NCBI GenBank assembly: GCA_002897675.1
Contig: BDSU01000022.1
Span: 118,886-182,885 of the forward strand
DNA: 64,000 bases
Reading direction: 5' to 3'
Source of the DNA: a bacterium BMS3Abin02
GTDB taxonomy: Bacteria; Actinomycetota; Acidimicrobiia; Spongiisociales; UBA4744
Within the stretch, counting starts at the first letter, position 1. Each line of letters opens with the position of its first letter. The position numbers and the translations under genes are program-made. The notes beneath the pieces were generated by a model that was not told the DNA's origin, did no database searches, and was given only the letters and a program-made list of their open reading frames with translations. Positions 32,532-42,184 of this stretch are shown here, piece after piece.

Positions 32532-33793
32532 TGCGTACGCTGATCATCGGTGGAGGTGTGTCCGGATCCGCGGCAGCACGGCTGGCAGCGAGGCTCGGAT
32601 ATCGCGTGACGGTGTACGACGCCGAACCGGCGGTCGGCCAGGCTGTGCTCGCAGAAGGGTTCGCCACGGTCGGCGGTCCATGGACTGCGGACCTCCTGAA
32701 CGGCATGGATCTGGTCGTCGTCAGCCCAGGAATCACCGAACGCTCCGCTCCTGTGACCGACACGCTCGAGGCGGGAATACTCCTGTGGTCGGAACTCGAA
32801 TTCGCGGCGAGAAACGTCGATGCTCCGTTGGTCGCCGTCACCGGCACGAACGGCAAGACAACCGTCACGTCTCTGATTGCCTCCATGTTGCAGACCAGCG
32901 GACTCCGGACGATCGCAGCCGGCAACATCGGCACGGCCCTGTCTGACGTTGCCGGGGGACGGTGGGACGCCATCGCTGTCGAGGCATCCAGCTTCCAACT
33001 TCGCTTTATCGACGAGTTCCATCCGAACGTTGCCGTGGTGCTCAATCTCGCTCCGGATCATCTCGACTGGCACGTTTCGCTTGCGGCGTACGGGCAGGCG
33101 AAGGCACGAATCTTCGAGAATCAGACGGAGAAAGACGTCCTGATCTACGACGGCGATGACGAGGGGGCCACGCGGCTCGTCGAACCTGCTCTCGCTCGAA
33201 AGATAGCGCTTTCGCACCGCGACGACTTCACCTATGGGGCACTCTCGATTCCATCGGAGCAGATCCCCGTTCGAGATGCAGCATTCATAACGGATCTGAA
33301 GGCCGCGGCGGTGGCTGCTCTGGAGATGGGAGCTTCGCTCGAAGCCGTGCAGACAACCGTCCGGTCGTTCCGGCCTGCGGCACACCGGCGCACGCTCGTG
33401 GGCACGTGGCAAGGGGTGCGGTGGGTCGACGACTCGAAGGCGACGAATCCCCATGCCGCGGTCGCCTCGATACGGGCGTTCCCGTCCGTGGTGCTGATCG
33501 CCGGCGGTCGCAGCAAGGGGCTGGACCTGTCTTCCGTCGTCGGGGTCGAGTCGATCCGACACCTGGTGCTGATTGGAGAGGCAACATCTGAGCTGGCTGA
33601 GGCTGCGGGCGACACCCCATGGACGGCTGCGTCCACCATGGAGGAGGCGGTCGCGACCGCGGACGCCGTGTCCGAGTCCGGCGACGCAGTACTACTCGCA
33701 CCGGCCTGTGCGAGTTTCGACATGTTCTCCTCGTACGTGGCACGTGGCGATGCATTCGTGAAGGCGGTTCGCGACCTGAAGGAGCGACGATGA
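32531..33793 (+). CDS. murD: UDP-MurNAc-alanine:D-glutamate ligase MurD, 420 aa
   Basis: MurD adds D-glutamate to UDP-MurNAc-L-Ala. The N-terminal Rossmann-like domain (LIIGGGVSGSAAARLAARLG) is followed by the ATP loop GTNGKT (105-110), EASSFQLRFI, LNLAPDHLDWH, and the C-terminal ligase domain with VDDSKATNPHAA and APACASFDMF. The length is slightly short, but all motifs are present. It overlaps mraY by one base (TGATG) and ftsW by 4 nt. Confidence 0.95.
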   Translation: MRTLIIGGGVSGSAAARLAARLGYRVTVYDAEPAVGQAVLAEGFATVGGPWTADLLNGMDLVVVSPGITERSAPVTDTLEAGILLWSELEFAARNVDAPLVAVTGTNGKTTVTSLIASMLQTSGLRTIAAGNIGTALSDVAGGRWDAIAVEASSFQLRFIDEFHPNVAVVLNLAPDHLDWHVSLAAYGQAKARIFENQTEKDVLIYDGDDEGATRLVEPALARKIALSHRDDFTYGALSIPSEQIPVRDAAFITDLKAAAVAALEMGASLEAVQTTVRSFRPAAHRRTLVGTWQGVRWVDDSKATNPHAAVASIRAFPSVVLIAGGRSKGLDLSSVVGVESIRHLVLIGEATSELAEAAGDTPWTAASTMEEAVATADAVSESGDAVLLAPACASFDMFSSYVARGDAFVKAVRDLKERR

Positions 33794-34953
33794 CCGCAGG
33801 AGTCACTTCGATCACGCGCGCCAGGACCGCCCAACGCAAGGTCGCCCGACGGCGCTCTGCCAACGCGCGATACGCAGTTCTCCTGTTGGTTCCCGTCGCG
33901 CTGCTCACCGTGATCGGCCTAGGTGCCATCAGGTCGGCATCGTCCGTCGTAGGGATCGAACTGTACGGCGATGGCTGGGTCTATTTCAAGAAGCAGGCGC
34001 TTTGGATAGGGGTCGGGGTGATCGTCGCGATCGTTGCTGCGAGAGTTCCGTATCGCGTCTACCGGAAGGCTGCGGGCCCACTTCTCATCGCGTCGGTTAT
34101 CGGGCTCATTGCGGTGCTGCAGTTCGGTGTGGTGGCCGGAGGCTCGAGACGGTGGATCGAGATCGGTCCATTGACCCTGCAACCATCCGAGTTCACCAAG
34201 TTCGCCGTTGTCGTCTACCTCGCGGCTGCTTTGGAGAGAAAGGAGCGCCTTCTCGACGACATGTGGCACCTGGCAGTGCCGCTGGGAGTGTCCGGGGGGA
34301 TCGCCGTGCTCCTTGTCCTGCTGGAACCGGACTTGGGTACGGCGCTGGTGATCTTCGGCGCGGCGTTTGCCGTTTCCGCCGTGTCTGCGGCACGCCTGCG
34401 CCATCTCGCGGTGACCGCGCTTGGCGGTTCAATGGCCGCGCTGCTCCTCGCAGTCGTCTCCCCGTACCGGCGCGAACGGCTCACGTCGTTTCTCCATCCG
34501 TTCGCCGATCCGCTCGGCAGTGGCTGGCAAGTCGTCCAGAGCTACGTCGCTCTCGGAACCGGGGGCACGTTCGGCGTCGGGCTCGGTGCGAGTCGCGCCC
34601 GATGGTCATTCCTTCCCAACGCCCACACGGATTTCATTTTCGCCATCATCGGTGAGGAGACGGGATTCGCCGGAGGAGTGACGGTGCTCGCGATGTTCGC
34701 GCTGATCGGCGTCGTCGGCTACCTCATTGCGATGCGCGCACCCGACCGTTTCGGTCGCATGCTTGCAGTTGGGATCGTTTCCTGGCTTTCGCTCCAGGCC
34801 CTCATCAACTTGGGGGGTGTCGTTGGGCTCCTTCCGATCACGGGAATGCCGCTGCCGTTCATGTCCGTCGGGGGGAGCTCTCTCGTGACGGCTTTCGGCG
34901 CGATCGGTGTGCTCGTCAACATCGCCCGGAACGGGGCGAATCCGACCGCATGA
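33790..34953 (+). CDS. ftsW: Septal peptidoglycan polymerase FtsW (SEDS family), 387 aa
   Basis: FtsW is a ten-helix SEDS glycosyltransferase that polymerises lipid II at the septum with FtsI. Conserved parts are GGSRRWIEIGPLTLQPSEFT, LLEPDLGTALVIF, GSGWQVVQSYVALGTGG, LPNAHTDFIFAIIGEE and the C-terminal GMPLPFMSVGGSSL. The basic N-terminus (TRARTAQRKVARRRS) is cytoplasmic. RodA is the close relative, but the dcw position supports FtsW. Confidence 0.95.
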   Translation: MTAGVTSITRARTAQRKVARRRSANARYAVLLLVPVALLTVIGLGAIRSASSVVGIELYGDGWVYFKKQALWIGVGVIVAIVAARVPYRVYRKAAGPLLIASVIGLIAVLQFGVVAGGSRRWIEIGPLTLQPSEFTKFAVVVYLAAALERKERLLDDMWHLAVPLGVSGGIAVLLVLLEPDLGTALVIFGAAFAVSAVSAARLRHLAVTALGGSMAALLLAVVSPYRRERLTSFLHPFADPLGSGWQVVQSYVALGTGGTFGVGLGASRARWSFLPNAHTDFIFAIIGEETGFAGGVTVLAMFALIGVVGYLIAMRAPDRFGRMLAVGIVSWLSLQALINLGGVVGLLPITGMPLPFMSVGGSSLVTAFGAIGVLVNIARNGANPTA

Positions 34954-36020
34954 GCTACGCGATCGCCGCCGCAGGCACCGGCGGGCACGTCTACCCGGGC
35001 CTCGCCATCGCCGAAGAGCTCGAACGTCACGGAGTGGCCAAGGAGGAGATTCTCTTCATCGGAGGAGATCGCCTGGAGGCGCAGGTCTATCCCGGAGCGG
35101 GTTTCCCGTTTCTCGCTCTCCGATTGCAGGGCCTCAGCCGAAGCCTGTCGGTCGACAATCTCAAACTTCCCTTCGTGGTGCGCCAGGCTGCCCGACGAGC
35201 ACGGAATGAACTCCAGACACGGGGGGTGAAAGTCGTCCTCGGCATGGGCAGTTACGTGACCGTACCGGTCGGATGGGCCGCCCACCGGATGGGGATACCG
35301 TTGTACCTGCACGAGCAGAACGGGGCAGCGGGGCTAGCGAACAGGATCATGTCCCGATGGGCCCGTACAACGTTCGTCTCGTTCGACGGGACCAGAGGTG
35401 TCCGACGTCCCGAAACGGTCGGCACGCCGATACGACGAAACTTCTTGGCGAGTCGCGCCGATCTCCGCCACATGGCCCTGGCTCGCTACGGTCTCGATCC
35501 GGGCACGGTGGTCGTGGGGGTGTTCGGAGGTAGTCTCGGGGCAGGCGTACTCAACGCTGCGATCGGCGATCTTGCGCGCCGTTGGAACGGCCCCGCGATC
35601 TCCCTGCTTCATCTGGTCGGCACACGGAATGTGGACGGTATCGATACGGTCGGAGCGGTCGTACCCTGGGTCGTCGTGGGCTATGAAGACGCAATGGAGT
35701 ACTTCTACGCAGCGTGCGATCTCGTCGTGTCTCGTGCCGGAGGGGTCGCCGTCGCCGAGATCGCCGCGACGCATACACCGGCCATCCTCGTGCCAGGAGG
35801 CTTCGGTGGCGGCCATCAGGCGTCGAATGCCGCCGCCATGGAGCGTGCCGGAGCCGCGGTGCACCTCCCGGAGGAAGACATTGTTAGCCTCGAACCTGTC
35901 GTGAGAACGCTCGTGGAAAACATCGCGAGGCGCAGGGAGATGGCCGAAGCGGCCGTCTCGATCGCTCGTGTCGATGCGGCTGAGCGCATCGCCGCCACAC
36001 TCGTGTCTGCCCATGGCTGA
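34950..36020 (+). CDS. murG: Lipid II synthase MurG (GT28), 356 aa
   Basis: MurG transfers GlcNAc from UDP-GlcNAc to lipid I on the inner face of the membrane. The N-terminal glycine loop is GTGGHVYPG (9-17), followed by GMGSYVTVPVGWAA, LHEQNGAAGLAN and VFGGSLGAGVLN. The UDP-binding C-terminal part has VVSRAGGVAVAEIAA and GGGHQASNAAAM. All family motifs are present with ordinary length. It overlaps ftsW (ATGA) and murC (8 nt). Confidence 0.95.
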   Translation: MSYAIAAAGTGGHVYPGLAIAEELERHGVAKEEILFIGGDRLEAQVYPGAGFPFLALRLQGLSRSLSVDNLKLPFVVRQAARRARNELQTRGVKVVLGMGSYVTVPVGWAAHRMGIPLYLHEQNGAAGLANRIMSRWARTTFVSFDGTRGVRRPETVGTPIRRNFLASRADLRHMALARYGLDPGTVVVGVFGGSLGAGVLNAAIGDLARRWNGPAISLLHLVGTRNVDGIDTVGAVVPWVVVGYEDAMEYFYAACDLVVSRAGGVAVAEIAATHTPAILVPGGFGGGHQASNAAAMERAGAAVHLPEEDIVSLEPVVRTLVENIARRREMAEAAVSIARVDAAERIAATLVSAHG

Positions 36021-37359
36021 GCTCGCCGACCGCATCCACATCGTGGGAGTCGGAGGATCCGGGATGAGCGCGCTGGCAAAACTGCTGTCGGGACTTGGCC
36101 ACCGGGTGAGCGGCTCCGATATCCGTCCGAGCATCGCGCTCGAACGTCTGTCGGATCTCGGAATCAAGACGTGGGCAGGCAGCAGCCCGGACGCGATGGC
36201 AGACGCCGGGCTCGTGGTCGCCTCATCCGCGATTCCGGACTCGGACCCGGAGCTGCGTGCCGCAACCGCGGCGGGAATTGCGGTGTGGGACCGCCCTCGG
36301 CTTCTCGAAGTGCTGACTTCCCGAATGCCTGCCGTGAGCGCCACCGGAACTCACGGGAAGACGACTTCGAGCGCTCTGCTGGTTGCTGCTGCGAGAGGTG
36401 CGGGTCTCGAACCTTCCTTCGTGGTCGGTGGCGAACTCATCGGGCTCGGCACCAATGCCGCCGTCGGGACCGACGACCTGTTCATTCTCGAAGCCGATGA
36501 GGCCTTTGGCACCTTTCTCTCATTGCATCTGCGTGCACTGATGGTCACCAACGTCGAAGCCGACCACCTCGACCACTACGGGTCGACGGATGCACTCGAG
36601 GACGCGTTCGTGGAAGTGGTACGCAACGTGGATGGCCCGGTCGTGATCTGTGCAGACGATCCCGGAGCCCGAAGAGTCGCGCAACGCACCGACCGGCCCA
36701 CGTACGGGCTCAGTGACGATGCTCGGTGGAGGATCGCCGATCTCGGCCTCGCCAGCGATGCGGTTCGCTTCTCGCTCATGCACACGACCGTGACGGTTCC
36801 CAGGCCAGGTCTGCATATCGCCCGCAATGCTGCAGGCGTTCTCGCTCTCGCGGCCGAGCTGGGTCTCGACATCGAAGGTGCGGCAGCCGGCATGGAGCAG
36901 TTTCGCGGAGTGCGGCGCCGGTTCGAGCTGCGTGGCCGTGTGGCCGGGGTGACCGTTATCGACGACTACGCGCACCATCCGACCGAGATCGCCGCCACCA
37001 TCGAGGCCGCGACCCGTGGGGAGTGGCGTCGCGTCTGGGCCGTGTTTCAGCCGCATCGCTACAGCAGAACCAAGGAACTCCACCGCGAGTTCGGCGCTGC
37101 GTTCTCCGCTGCCGACGAAGTCGTCGTCACCGACATCTACGCTGCAGGAGAGACGCCGGTCCCCGGTGTGACCGGGGAGCTGGTTGCCGACGCGGCACGG
37201 GCACGTACCAGCAGCCATGTCACGTACGTTCCGCACAGGGCGGACCTGGGGGACTTCCTCGCCCAGAACGTACGACCAGGCGATCTCGTGCTCACCCTGG
37301 GTGCGGGTGACATCACCCTGTTGGGCTCCGAGCTGGTGAGACTGCTGGAGGAGAGATGA
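36013..37359 (+). CDS. murC: UDP-MurNAc:L-alanine ligase MurC, 448 aa
   Basis: MurC adds L-alanine to UDP-MurNAc, the first stem-peptide step. The N-terminal domain has HIVGVGGSGMSALAKLL, and the ATP loop is GTHGKT (112-117), the MurC variant with His. EADEAFGTFLSL, VTNVEADHLDHYG and the ligase motif VIDDYAHHPTEIAATI are all present, with FQPHRYSRTKELHREF. It overlaps murG at its start and murB (ATGA) at its end. Confidence 0.95.
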   Translation: MAELADRIHIVGVGGSGMSALAKLLSGLGHRVSGSDIRPSIALERLSDLGIKTWAGSSPDAMADAGLVVASSAIPDSDPELRAATAAGIAVWDRPRLLEVLTSRMPAVSATGTHGKTTSSALLVAAARGAGLEPSFVVGGELIGLGTNAAVGTDDLFILEADEAFGTFLSLHLRALMVTNVEADHLDHYGSTDALEDAFVEVVRNVDGPVVICADDPGARRVAQRTDRPTYGLSDDARWRIADLGLASDAVRFSLMHTTVTVPRPGLHIARNAAGVLALAAELGLDIEGAAAGMEQFRGVRRRFELRGRVAGVTVIDDYAHHPTEIAATIEAATRGEWRRVWAVFQPHRYSRTKELHREFGAAFSAADEVVVTDIYAAGETPVPGVTGELVADAARARTSSHVTYVPHRADLGDFLAQNVRPGDLVLTLGAGDITLLGSELVRLLEER

Positions 37360-38258
37360 ATGTGTGGGACTCGCTGGCCACCGAAGGGGTCCTCGACCGG
37401 GATGTTCCGCTCGGGCCGCTGACCACCTACAAGCTCGGCGGGCCGGCCCGCTACCTGGTCACCGTCGAGGACGAGGCTGCACTCGAGCGGATCGCCCTGC
37501 ATCTCACGAGGGAACCGATCGAGGTGGTGGTGTTCGGCCGCGGGAGCAACATTCTCGTCTCGGACGAAGGCTTCGACGGCCTCGTTGTGCGTCTCGGAGG
37601 CGGATTCTCCTGGGTGCGCATTGGAGAGACGGTTTCGACGGGTTCCGCGACCCCGCTGCCGCTCCTGGCAAGGGCATCGGCGAAGGCCGGTCGGCATGGC
37701 CTCGAGTTCTTCGTGGGTATTCCGGGATCGGTAGGAGGCGCAGTCAAGATGAACGCCGGATGCCAGGGCTCCGAGACCCGCGACAGGCTCGTGTCGGCGA
37801 CGGTCATCGACCTCGCAACCGGAACGTCGAATCGACTCGGTCCCTCGGATCTGGATCTGTCCTACCGACATTCGTGCCTCGGACCGTTCGAAATCGTGAC
37901 GGCGGCCGAGTTCTCGACCGAGCCAGGGGAGCGGGCTGCGACTGAGAAGCAGATTCGCGACATCGTCCGATGGAGAAAAGAGCACCAGCCCGGAGGAGTT
38001 CTCAACGCGGGGAGCGTGTTCAAGAATCCGCCAGGGGACAGTGCGGGAAGGTTGATCGACGAAGCAGGCCTGAAAGGCCTCAGCATCGGCGGAGCGAGCG
38101 TGTCGATGTTGCACGCCAACTTCATAGAGGCGGGACGGGACGCGACCGCGGCGGATGTGTATGCGCTCGTGCGCGACATCCAACACCGGTTGCAGGAGAC
38201 GGGTGTCGTTCTGGAACCCGAAGTACGGTTCGTGGGTCGATTCCAGGACGGCGCATGA
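37356..38258 (+). CDS. murB: UDP-N-acetylenolpyruvoylglucosamine reductase MurB, 300 aa
   Basis: MurB is a flavoprotein that reduces the enolpyruvyl group to make UDP-MurNAc. FAD-binding segments are TTYKLGGPARYL, VFGRGSNILVSDEGFDGLVV and GIPGSVGGAVKMNAG. The catalytic serine is in NAGSVFKNPPGDSAG, and the final glutamate in VLEPEVRFVG. The length fits type II MurB. ATGA overlaps bracket the gene. Confidence 0.95.
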   Translation: MNVWDSLATEGVLDRDVPLGPLTTYKLGGPARYLVTVEDEAALERIALHLTREPIEVVVFGRGSNILVSDEGFDGLVVRLGGGFSWVRIGETVSTGSATPLPLLARASAKAGRHGLEFFVGIPGSVGGAVKMNAGCQGSETRDRLVSATVIDLATGTSNRLGPSDLDLSYRHSCLGPFEIVTAAEFSTEPGERAATEKQIRDIVRWRKEHQPGGVLNAGSVFKNPPGDSAGRLIDEAGLKGLSIGGASVSMLHANFIEAGRDATAADVYALVRDIQHRLQETGVVLEPEVRFVGRFQDGA

Positions 38259-39004
38259 GCATCGAGCCACGTCTGGAGCATCGGCGTCGTCAAGTGAGGG
38301 AGACGGCGGCTCGCGGAAGGTTGAAGACGGTCCTGTGGACCGTGGCGCTGGTGAGCGTGTTCGGCATCGGGGCATGGATCGTTCAGTCCCCATGGCTTGC
38401 CGTTCAACAGATCGGTCTGTATGGGGTGGAGCATTCCGATGCTGCCGCCATCGTCGAGAAAGCCGGCGTGCGGGTGGACGTGCCGATGTTGAGAGTGCGG
38501 CCCCGCACCGTCGAGGAGCTGCTCGAGCAGGACCCTTGGATCTCCCGGGCCAAGGTCAGTCGAACGTTTCCTCACACCGTAGAGATCCAGATACGCGAGC
38601 GAACTGCTGCAGCGGGTCTCCAGTGGGGTACCCGGTGGCTGCTGATCGCGGCAGACGGCATGCTCCTCGGCCCGGCCGATCGTGTTCCTGACGATGCGGC
38701 ACTGCTTCTGCTCGGCGACGTCGATCCCGGAGCACCCGGCAAGATCGTGGGACAGGGACTGGTTGGCGGTGCGGTCGAATTCGTGGCAGCCCTCCCGGCA
38801 CCGATGCGTTCCGGGACCGTGGTGGATCTACGTGATGGTGAACTGTGGTCGCGTACGGCCGCTGTGTACGTCCGGTTGGGGTCGCCCGCCGACATGGCGG
38901 CAAAAGCCGCTGCACTCGAAGCGGTGCTGGCCGACGGAGTGCCGGAAGGGTCCGTGATCAACCTGATCGCGCCATCCCGACCAGCGGTAGAAGGTTCTAG
39001 TTGA
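38255..39004 (+). CDS. ftsQ: Cell division protein FtsQ, 249 aa
   Basis: A basic cytoplasmic N-terminus (EHRRRQVRETAARGRLK) and one membrane helix (about residues 25-43) are followed by a POTRA-type domain (AVQQIGLYGVEHSDAAAIVE and the R-V-F-P-H-T-V pattern) and the FtsQ beta domain. FtsQ scaffolds FtsL/FtsB at the septum. The stop at 39002-39004 overlaps the -35 box of the predicted ftsZ promoter. Confidence 0.88.
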   Translation: MSIEPRLEHRRRQVRETAARGRLKTVLWTVALVSVFGIGAWIVQSPWLAVQQIGLYGVEHSDAAAIVEKAGVRVDVPMLRVRPRTVEELLEQDPWISRAKVSRTFPHTVEIQIRERTAAAGLQWGTRWLLIAADGMLLGPADRVPDDAALLLLGDVDPGAPGKIVGQGLVGGAVEFVAALPAPMRSGTVVDLRDGELWSRTAAVYVRLGSPADMAAKAAALEAVLADGVPEGSVINLIAPSRPAVEGSS

Positions 39005-39029
39005 GGGTGATGGTTTTTGGCTTTACAAG
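39001..39029 (+). promoter_or_regulatory. Candidate ftsZ promoter
   Basis: TTGAGG (39001-39006), a 17-nt spacer and TACAAG (39024-39029) lie in a locally AT-rich stretch (GTGATGGTTTTTGGCTTTAC). The ftsZ ATG follows 50 nt later with AAGGAAG as ribosome site. A separate ftsZ promoter is common in dcw clusters. The match is moderate. Confidence 0.4.
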
Positions 39030-39079
39030 AAGATACAGTGACCTAAGGTTCTGGTGGAGATTCAAGTAAGGAAGTTGTT

Positions 39080-40120
39080 ATGAGTGGGTCCGCAAAGAGG
39101 AGTACGTCGCCACAAAGCTACCTGGCCGTGATCAAGGTCGTTGGAGTCGGGGGTGGTGGCGTCAATGCCATCAACCGCATGGTGGATGCGGGTGTTCGCG
39201 GCGTGGAGTTCATTGCGGTGAATACGGACGCTCAGACACTGCTCATGTCGGATGCGGACGTCAAACTCGACCTCGGGCGGGATATCACTCGCGGGCTCGG
39301 TGCGGGAGCAGATCCCGACGTTGGCAGATCGGCAGCGGAGAGCCATCGAGAGGAGGTCGAGGAGGTCCTCAAAGGGGCCGACATGGTCTTCGTCACGGCC
39401 GGTGAAGGCGGCGGGACCGGAACGGGAGCGGCTCCCATCGTGGCCGAGATCGCCAAGGAGGTCGGAGCGTTGACCGTCGGTGTGGTGACGAGACCCTTCG
39501 GATTCGAGGGCCGGCGCAGGTCGGTGCAGGCCGAGCAAGGGATTCAGAACCTTCGCGAAGCGGTGGACACACTCATTGTGATTCCGAATGACCGCCTCCT
39601 CGAACTGACCGACCCGAAAACGCCGATGGTGGAAGCGTTCAAGATGGCGGACGAGGTGCTGACCGGCGGCGTGGCGGGGATCACGGGTCTGATCACCACA
39701 CCCGGACTCATCAACGTCGATTTTGCGGACGTCCGGACGATTCTGACCGATGCGGGAACGGCGGTGATGGGAATCGGCCGATCGTCCGGAGAGGGGCGGG
39801 CGGCGCAGGCGGCACAACGGGCGATCTCCAGCGGCCTGCTGGAGACCTCGATGGAAGGTGCTCGGGGCGTGCTGCTCATGGTCGCAGGCCCAGAGGACAT
39901 GACGCTGCACGAGGTGAACGAGGCGGCGACGCTCGTCGCCGACAAGAGCGACGACCAAGCCGACATCATCTTCGGCGCGGTCGTGGACGGCGCACTGGGC
40001 GACGAGGTTCGCGTCACCGTGATCGCCGCCGGTTTCGACCGTTCCCGCGGACCCGCGGGATTCGCTTCCGGGAGACTCCACGGAGACGATGACCTGATTC
40101 CCAGCTTCGTCCAGGGATGA
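39080..40120 (+). CDS. ftsZ: Cell division GTPase FtsZ, 346 aa, with very short C-terminal linker
   Basis: FtsZ is the tubulin-like GTPase that forms the Z-ring. The GTP loop GGGTGTG spans 110-116, [16 protein letters not shown] opens the core, and [14 protein letters not shown] is the T7 loop. After the end of the core (VIAAGFD, residue 320) only 26 residues remain, ending [12 protein letters not shown]. This retains a DxxIPxF-like C-terminal peptide for SepF/FtsA-type partners, but the flexible linker is only about 15 residues, against roughly 50 in E. coli or mycobacteria. SepF is encoded nearby and ftsA is not seen. Confidence 0.96.
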   Translation: MSGSAKRSTSPQSYLAVIKVVGVGGGGVNAINRMVDAGVRGVEFIAVNTDAQTLLMSDADVKLDLGRDITRGLGAGADPDVGRSAAESHREEVEEVLKGADMVFVTAGEGGGTGTGAAPIVAEIAKEVGALTVGVVTRPFGFEGRRRSVQAEQGIQNLREAVDTLIVIPNDRLLELTDPKTPMVEAFKMADEVLTGGVAGITGLITTPGLINVDFADVRTILTDAGTAVMGIGRSSGEGRAAQAAQRAISSGLLETSMEGARGVLLMVAGPEDMTLHEVNEAATLVADKSDDQADIIFGAVVDGALGDEVRVTVIAAGFDRSRGPAGFASGRLHGDDDLIPSFVQG

Positions 40121-40728
40121 GTCGAGGCCTTACGGCGTTCAGTACTGCCGAAGACGGCGACCTGCGATCCGACGCTGCGGCGCGTGTAGTGTTCGCCGCA
40201 GCGCTCGGGATCAGTTCCAAATGGGCAGCGGTCAACCAGGTGCACGGCGGAACCGTCGTGCAAGTGCATCGGTCGGGGGATGCGGGCGCCGCCGACGCCC
40301 TGTTTACGACAGTGCCCGGACTCCCCGTGGTCGTCTTCACCGCCGACTGCTTTGCGGTTGCTCTCCTGTGCGACCACGGTGTCGGTATTGCGCACGCGGG
40401 GTGGCGAGGCCTCGCCGCGCACGTGGTCCGCAATCTGAGAGAGGCGATGGCCGATGCCGGGGCAGAGCCCACGCACGCGGCGATCGGACCGGGAATCGGC
40501 CCATGCTGCTTCGAGGTCGGTGAGGAGGTGCTCTCCGTGCTTGGTGGCCACGAGACGGTCACGACGCGGGGGACACGGAGCGTCGACCTCGCAGGGGTCG
40601 TGCGGGACGAACTCGACGGTCTCGACTGGTGGGAGAATGGAGAATGCACGCATTGCGGAAGAGGATTCTTCTCGCACAGGCGTGATCAGACCACGAAAAG
40701 GATGGCAGGCGTCGCATGGTTGCCGTGA
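40117..40728 (+). CDS. pgeF: Peptidoglycan editing factor PgeF (YfiH/laccase-domain family), 203 aa
   Basis: This is a multicopper-fold cytoplasmic enzyme, now thought to remove wrongly incorporated L-serine from UDP-MurNAc peptides. Metal and active-site motifs are [29 protein letters not shown] and [12 protein letters not shown]. The C-terminal [14 protein letters not shown] is also typical. At 203 residues it is shorter than E. coli YfiH. It overlaps ftsZ (ATGA), and this ftsZ-pgeF-yggS order is common in actinobacteria. Confidence 0.9.
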   Translation: MSRGLTAFSTAEDGDLRSDAAARVVFAAALGISSKWAAVNQVHGGTVVQVHRSGDAGAADALFTTVPGLPVVVFTADCFAVALLCDHGVGIAHAGWRGLAAHVVRNLREAMADAGAEPTHAAIGPGIGPCCFEVGEEVLSVLGGHETVTTRGTRSVDLAGVVRDELDGLDWWENGECTHCGRGFFSHRRDQTTKRMAGVAWLP

Positions 40729-41393
40729 GACTGGCCGAAATCGAGACGCGAATTCGACGTGCAGCAGCGCGTTCAGGACGTGATCGTGGCGACGTCACGC
40801 TCGTCGCGATAGGAAAAGCACAGCCGGTGGATGCACTTCGGGAGGCGTATGATGCAGGACAGCGGGTGTTCGGTGAGAACCGGGCACAGGAACTGGTCGG
40901 CAAGGTGGGCCAACTTCCCGGCGACATCGAGTGGCACTTCGTCGGGCACCTTCAACGCAACAAGGCGCGGCTGGTACGTCCCATCGTATCGCTGCTGCAC
41001 TCGATGGACAGTGTGCCGTTGGGAGCGGCGTGGCTCAAAGGCCCGGGCTTGACACCTCCGGCACTGATCGAGGTCAACATCGGTGGAGAGTCCCAGAAGC
41101 CGGGTGTCCCGATCGAGATGGTCGAGGAGATCACGGACCGCCTGATCGCGCTCGGTGTCGACGTTCGCGGCCTCATGACGGTCCCTCCGATGGCTCAGGA
41201 TCCCGAGGAAGTCCGGCCGTTCTTTCGCAAACTGTCGACACTGCGAACCCAACTCGCGGAACGCCGGCCCACAATCATCGAACTCTCGATGGGCATGACG
41301 GACGACTTCGAAGTGGCGATCGAGGAAGGATCGACGATGATTCGTCTCGGACGGGCTATCTTTGGTCCTCGCATGAGAAGAGAGATCGTATGA
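40716..41393 (+). CDS. YggS/PLPBP-family PLP homeostasis protein, 225 aa
   Basis: This is a fold-type III PLP-binding protein without known catalysis that balances PLP and amino acid pools. The PLP lysine is in LVAIGKAQPVDALREAYDAG. FGENRAQELVGKV, WHFVGHLQRNKARL, VNIGGESQKPG, GLMTVPP and LSMGMTDDFEVAIEEGSTMI are family hallmarks. Starts at ATG 40716 or GTG 40725 are both possible; the latter overlaps the pgeF stop in the GTGA manner. Confidence 0.93.
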   Translation: MVAVRLAEIETRIRRAAARSGRDRGDVTLVAIGKAQPVDALREAYDAGQRVFGENRAQELVGKVGQLPGDIEWHFVGHLQRNKARLVRPIVSLLHSMDSVPLGAAWLKGPGLTPPALIEVNIGGESQKPGVPIEMVEEITDRLIALGVDVRGLMTVPPMAQDPEEVRPFFRKLSTLRTQLAERRPTIIELSMGMTDDFEVAIEEGSTMIRLGRAIFGPRMRREIV

Positions 41394-41890
41394 GTTCGTT
41401 GTTCCAGAAGGCGTTGCTCTATCTGGGGCTCGTGGATGAGGAAGGCCTCGACGAAGAACAGCCGGAGATCGCAGCCGTTGCGCCGCTTCAGTCGAACATC
41501 CGCACGGTGTCCGGCAACGATGCGCACGTACGCGGTAGGAGGGTGGAGCCACCCGAAGACGCCGGCTATCCGGGTGCCTCTGCCGTGCGGGCCACTCCTC
41601 GATCCGAGACACGCGCGGACATCGTGACGGCGGTCACGTTCGACGATGCGAAGACAATCGCCGACCGGATTCGGGGACGTCAGGCGGTGGTGTTGAACAT
41701 GCGGGACACGGATCCGGACATGGTGCGGCGTCTGATCGACTTCGCAAGCGGGCTTACCTACGGCCTCGACGGCACGATGGGCAAGATCGCCGAGGGTGTG
41801 ATCCTCATCCTTCCGCACGGCCTCAGTCTCGGCCGCGCGGAACGGCGGCGTCTCGCGGACCTCGACCTCTACGCGGTGGACGACGAGTAG
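41390..41890 (+). CDS. sepF: Cell division protein SepF, 166 aa
   Basis: SepF links FtsZ to the membrane in actinobacteria, which lack FtsA. The N-terminal amphipathic helix SSLFQKALLYLGLVDEE is the membrane anchor. After a variable linker, the SepF domain (about 78-160) has VTAVTFDDAKTIADRIRGRQ, VVLNMRDTD, RRLIDFASGLTYGLDGTMGK and ILILPHGLSL. It overlaps yggS (ATGA) and abuts yggT with no gap. Confidence 0.94.
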   Translation: MSSLFQKALLYLGLVDEEGLDEEQPEIAAVAPLQSNIRTVSGNDAHVRGRRVEPPEDAGYPGASAVRATPRSETRADIVTAVTFDDAKTIADRIRGRQAVVLNMRDTDPDMVRRLIDFASGLTYGLDGTMGKIAEGVILILPHGLSLGRAERRRLADLDLYAVDDE

Positions 41891-42142
41891 ATGGCGTTTC
41901 TCTGCAGTTTGATCTTTCTGTACGAACTGGTCGTGTTTGCACGCATTCTCATCGACTGGTTCAGGGTGCCGTTCGATCATCCGGTGGCGAAGCTTCGTGA
42001 TGCGCTTGCCCTTGTCGTGGATCCGGTACTGCGACCCATGCGGCGCGTGATCCCGCCGATTCGCATGGGAGGGATGGCGCTGGACCTGTCGCCACTGGTG
42101 TTGCTGATCGGTTTGTCGCTCCTCCAAGGAATCGTTTGTTGA
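41891..42142 (+). CDS. YggT-family membrane protein, 83 aa
   Basis: The protein has two hydrophobic helices (residues 2-22 and 63-82) around a short polar loop with the family motif LVVDPVLRPMRRVIPP. YggT proteins follow sepF in many Gram-positive genomes and are linked to division or turgor response; the exact role is unknown. ATG 41891 begins immediately after the sepF stop. Confidence 0.9.
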   Translation: MAFLCSLIFLYELVVFARILIDWFRVPFDHPVAKLRDALALVVDPVLRPMRRVIPPIRMGGMALDLSPLVLLIGLSLLQGIVC

Positions 42143-42184
42143 ACCGAGCTATGCTGCCAATGGCGGACGCTCAGAGGTGGTTGC

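Noticed and set aside
32477..33562. Long antisense open frame opposite murD
   Set aside because: It is a shadow of murD, with low-complexity basic composition and no ribosome site.
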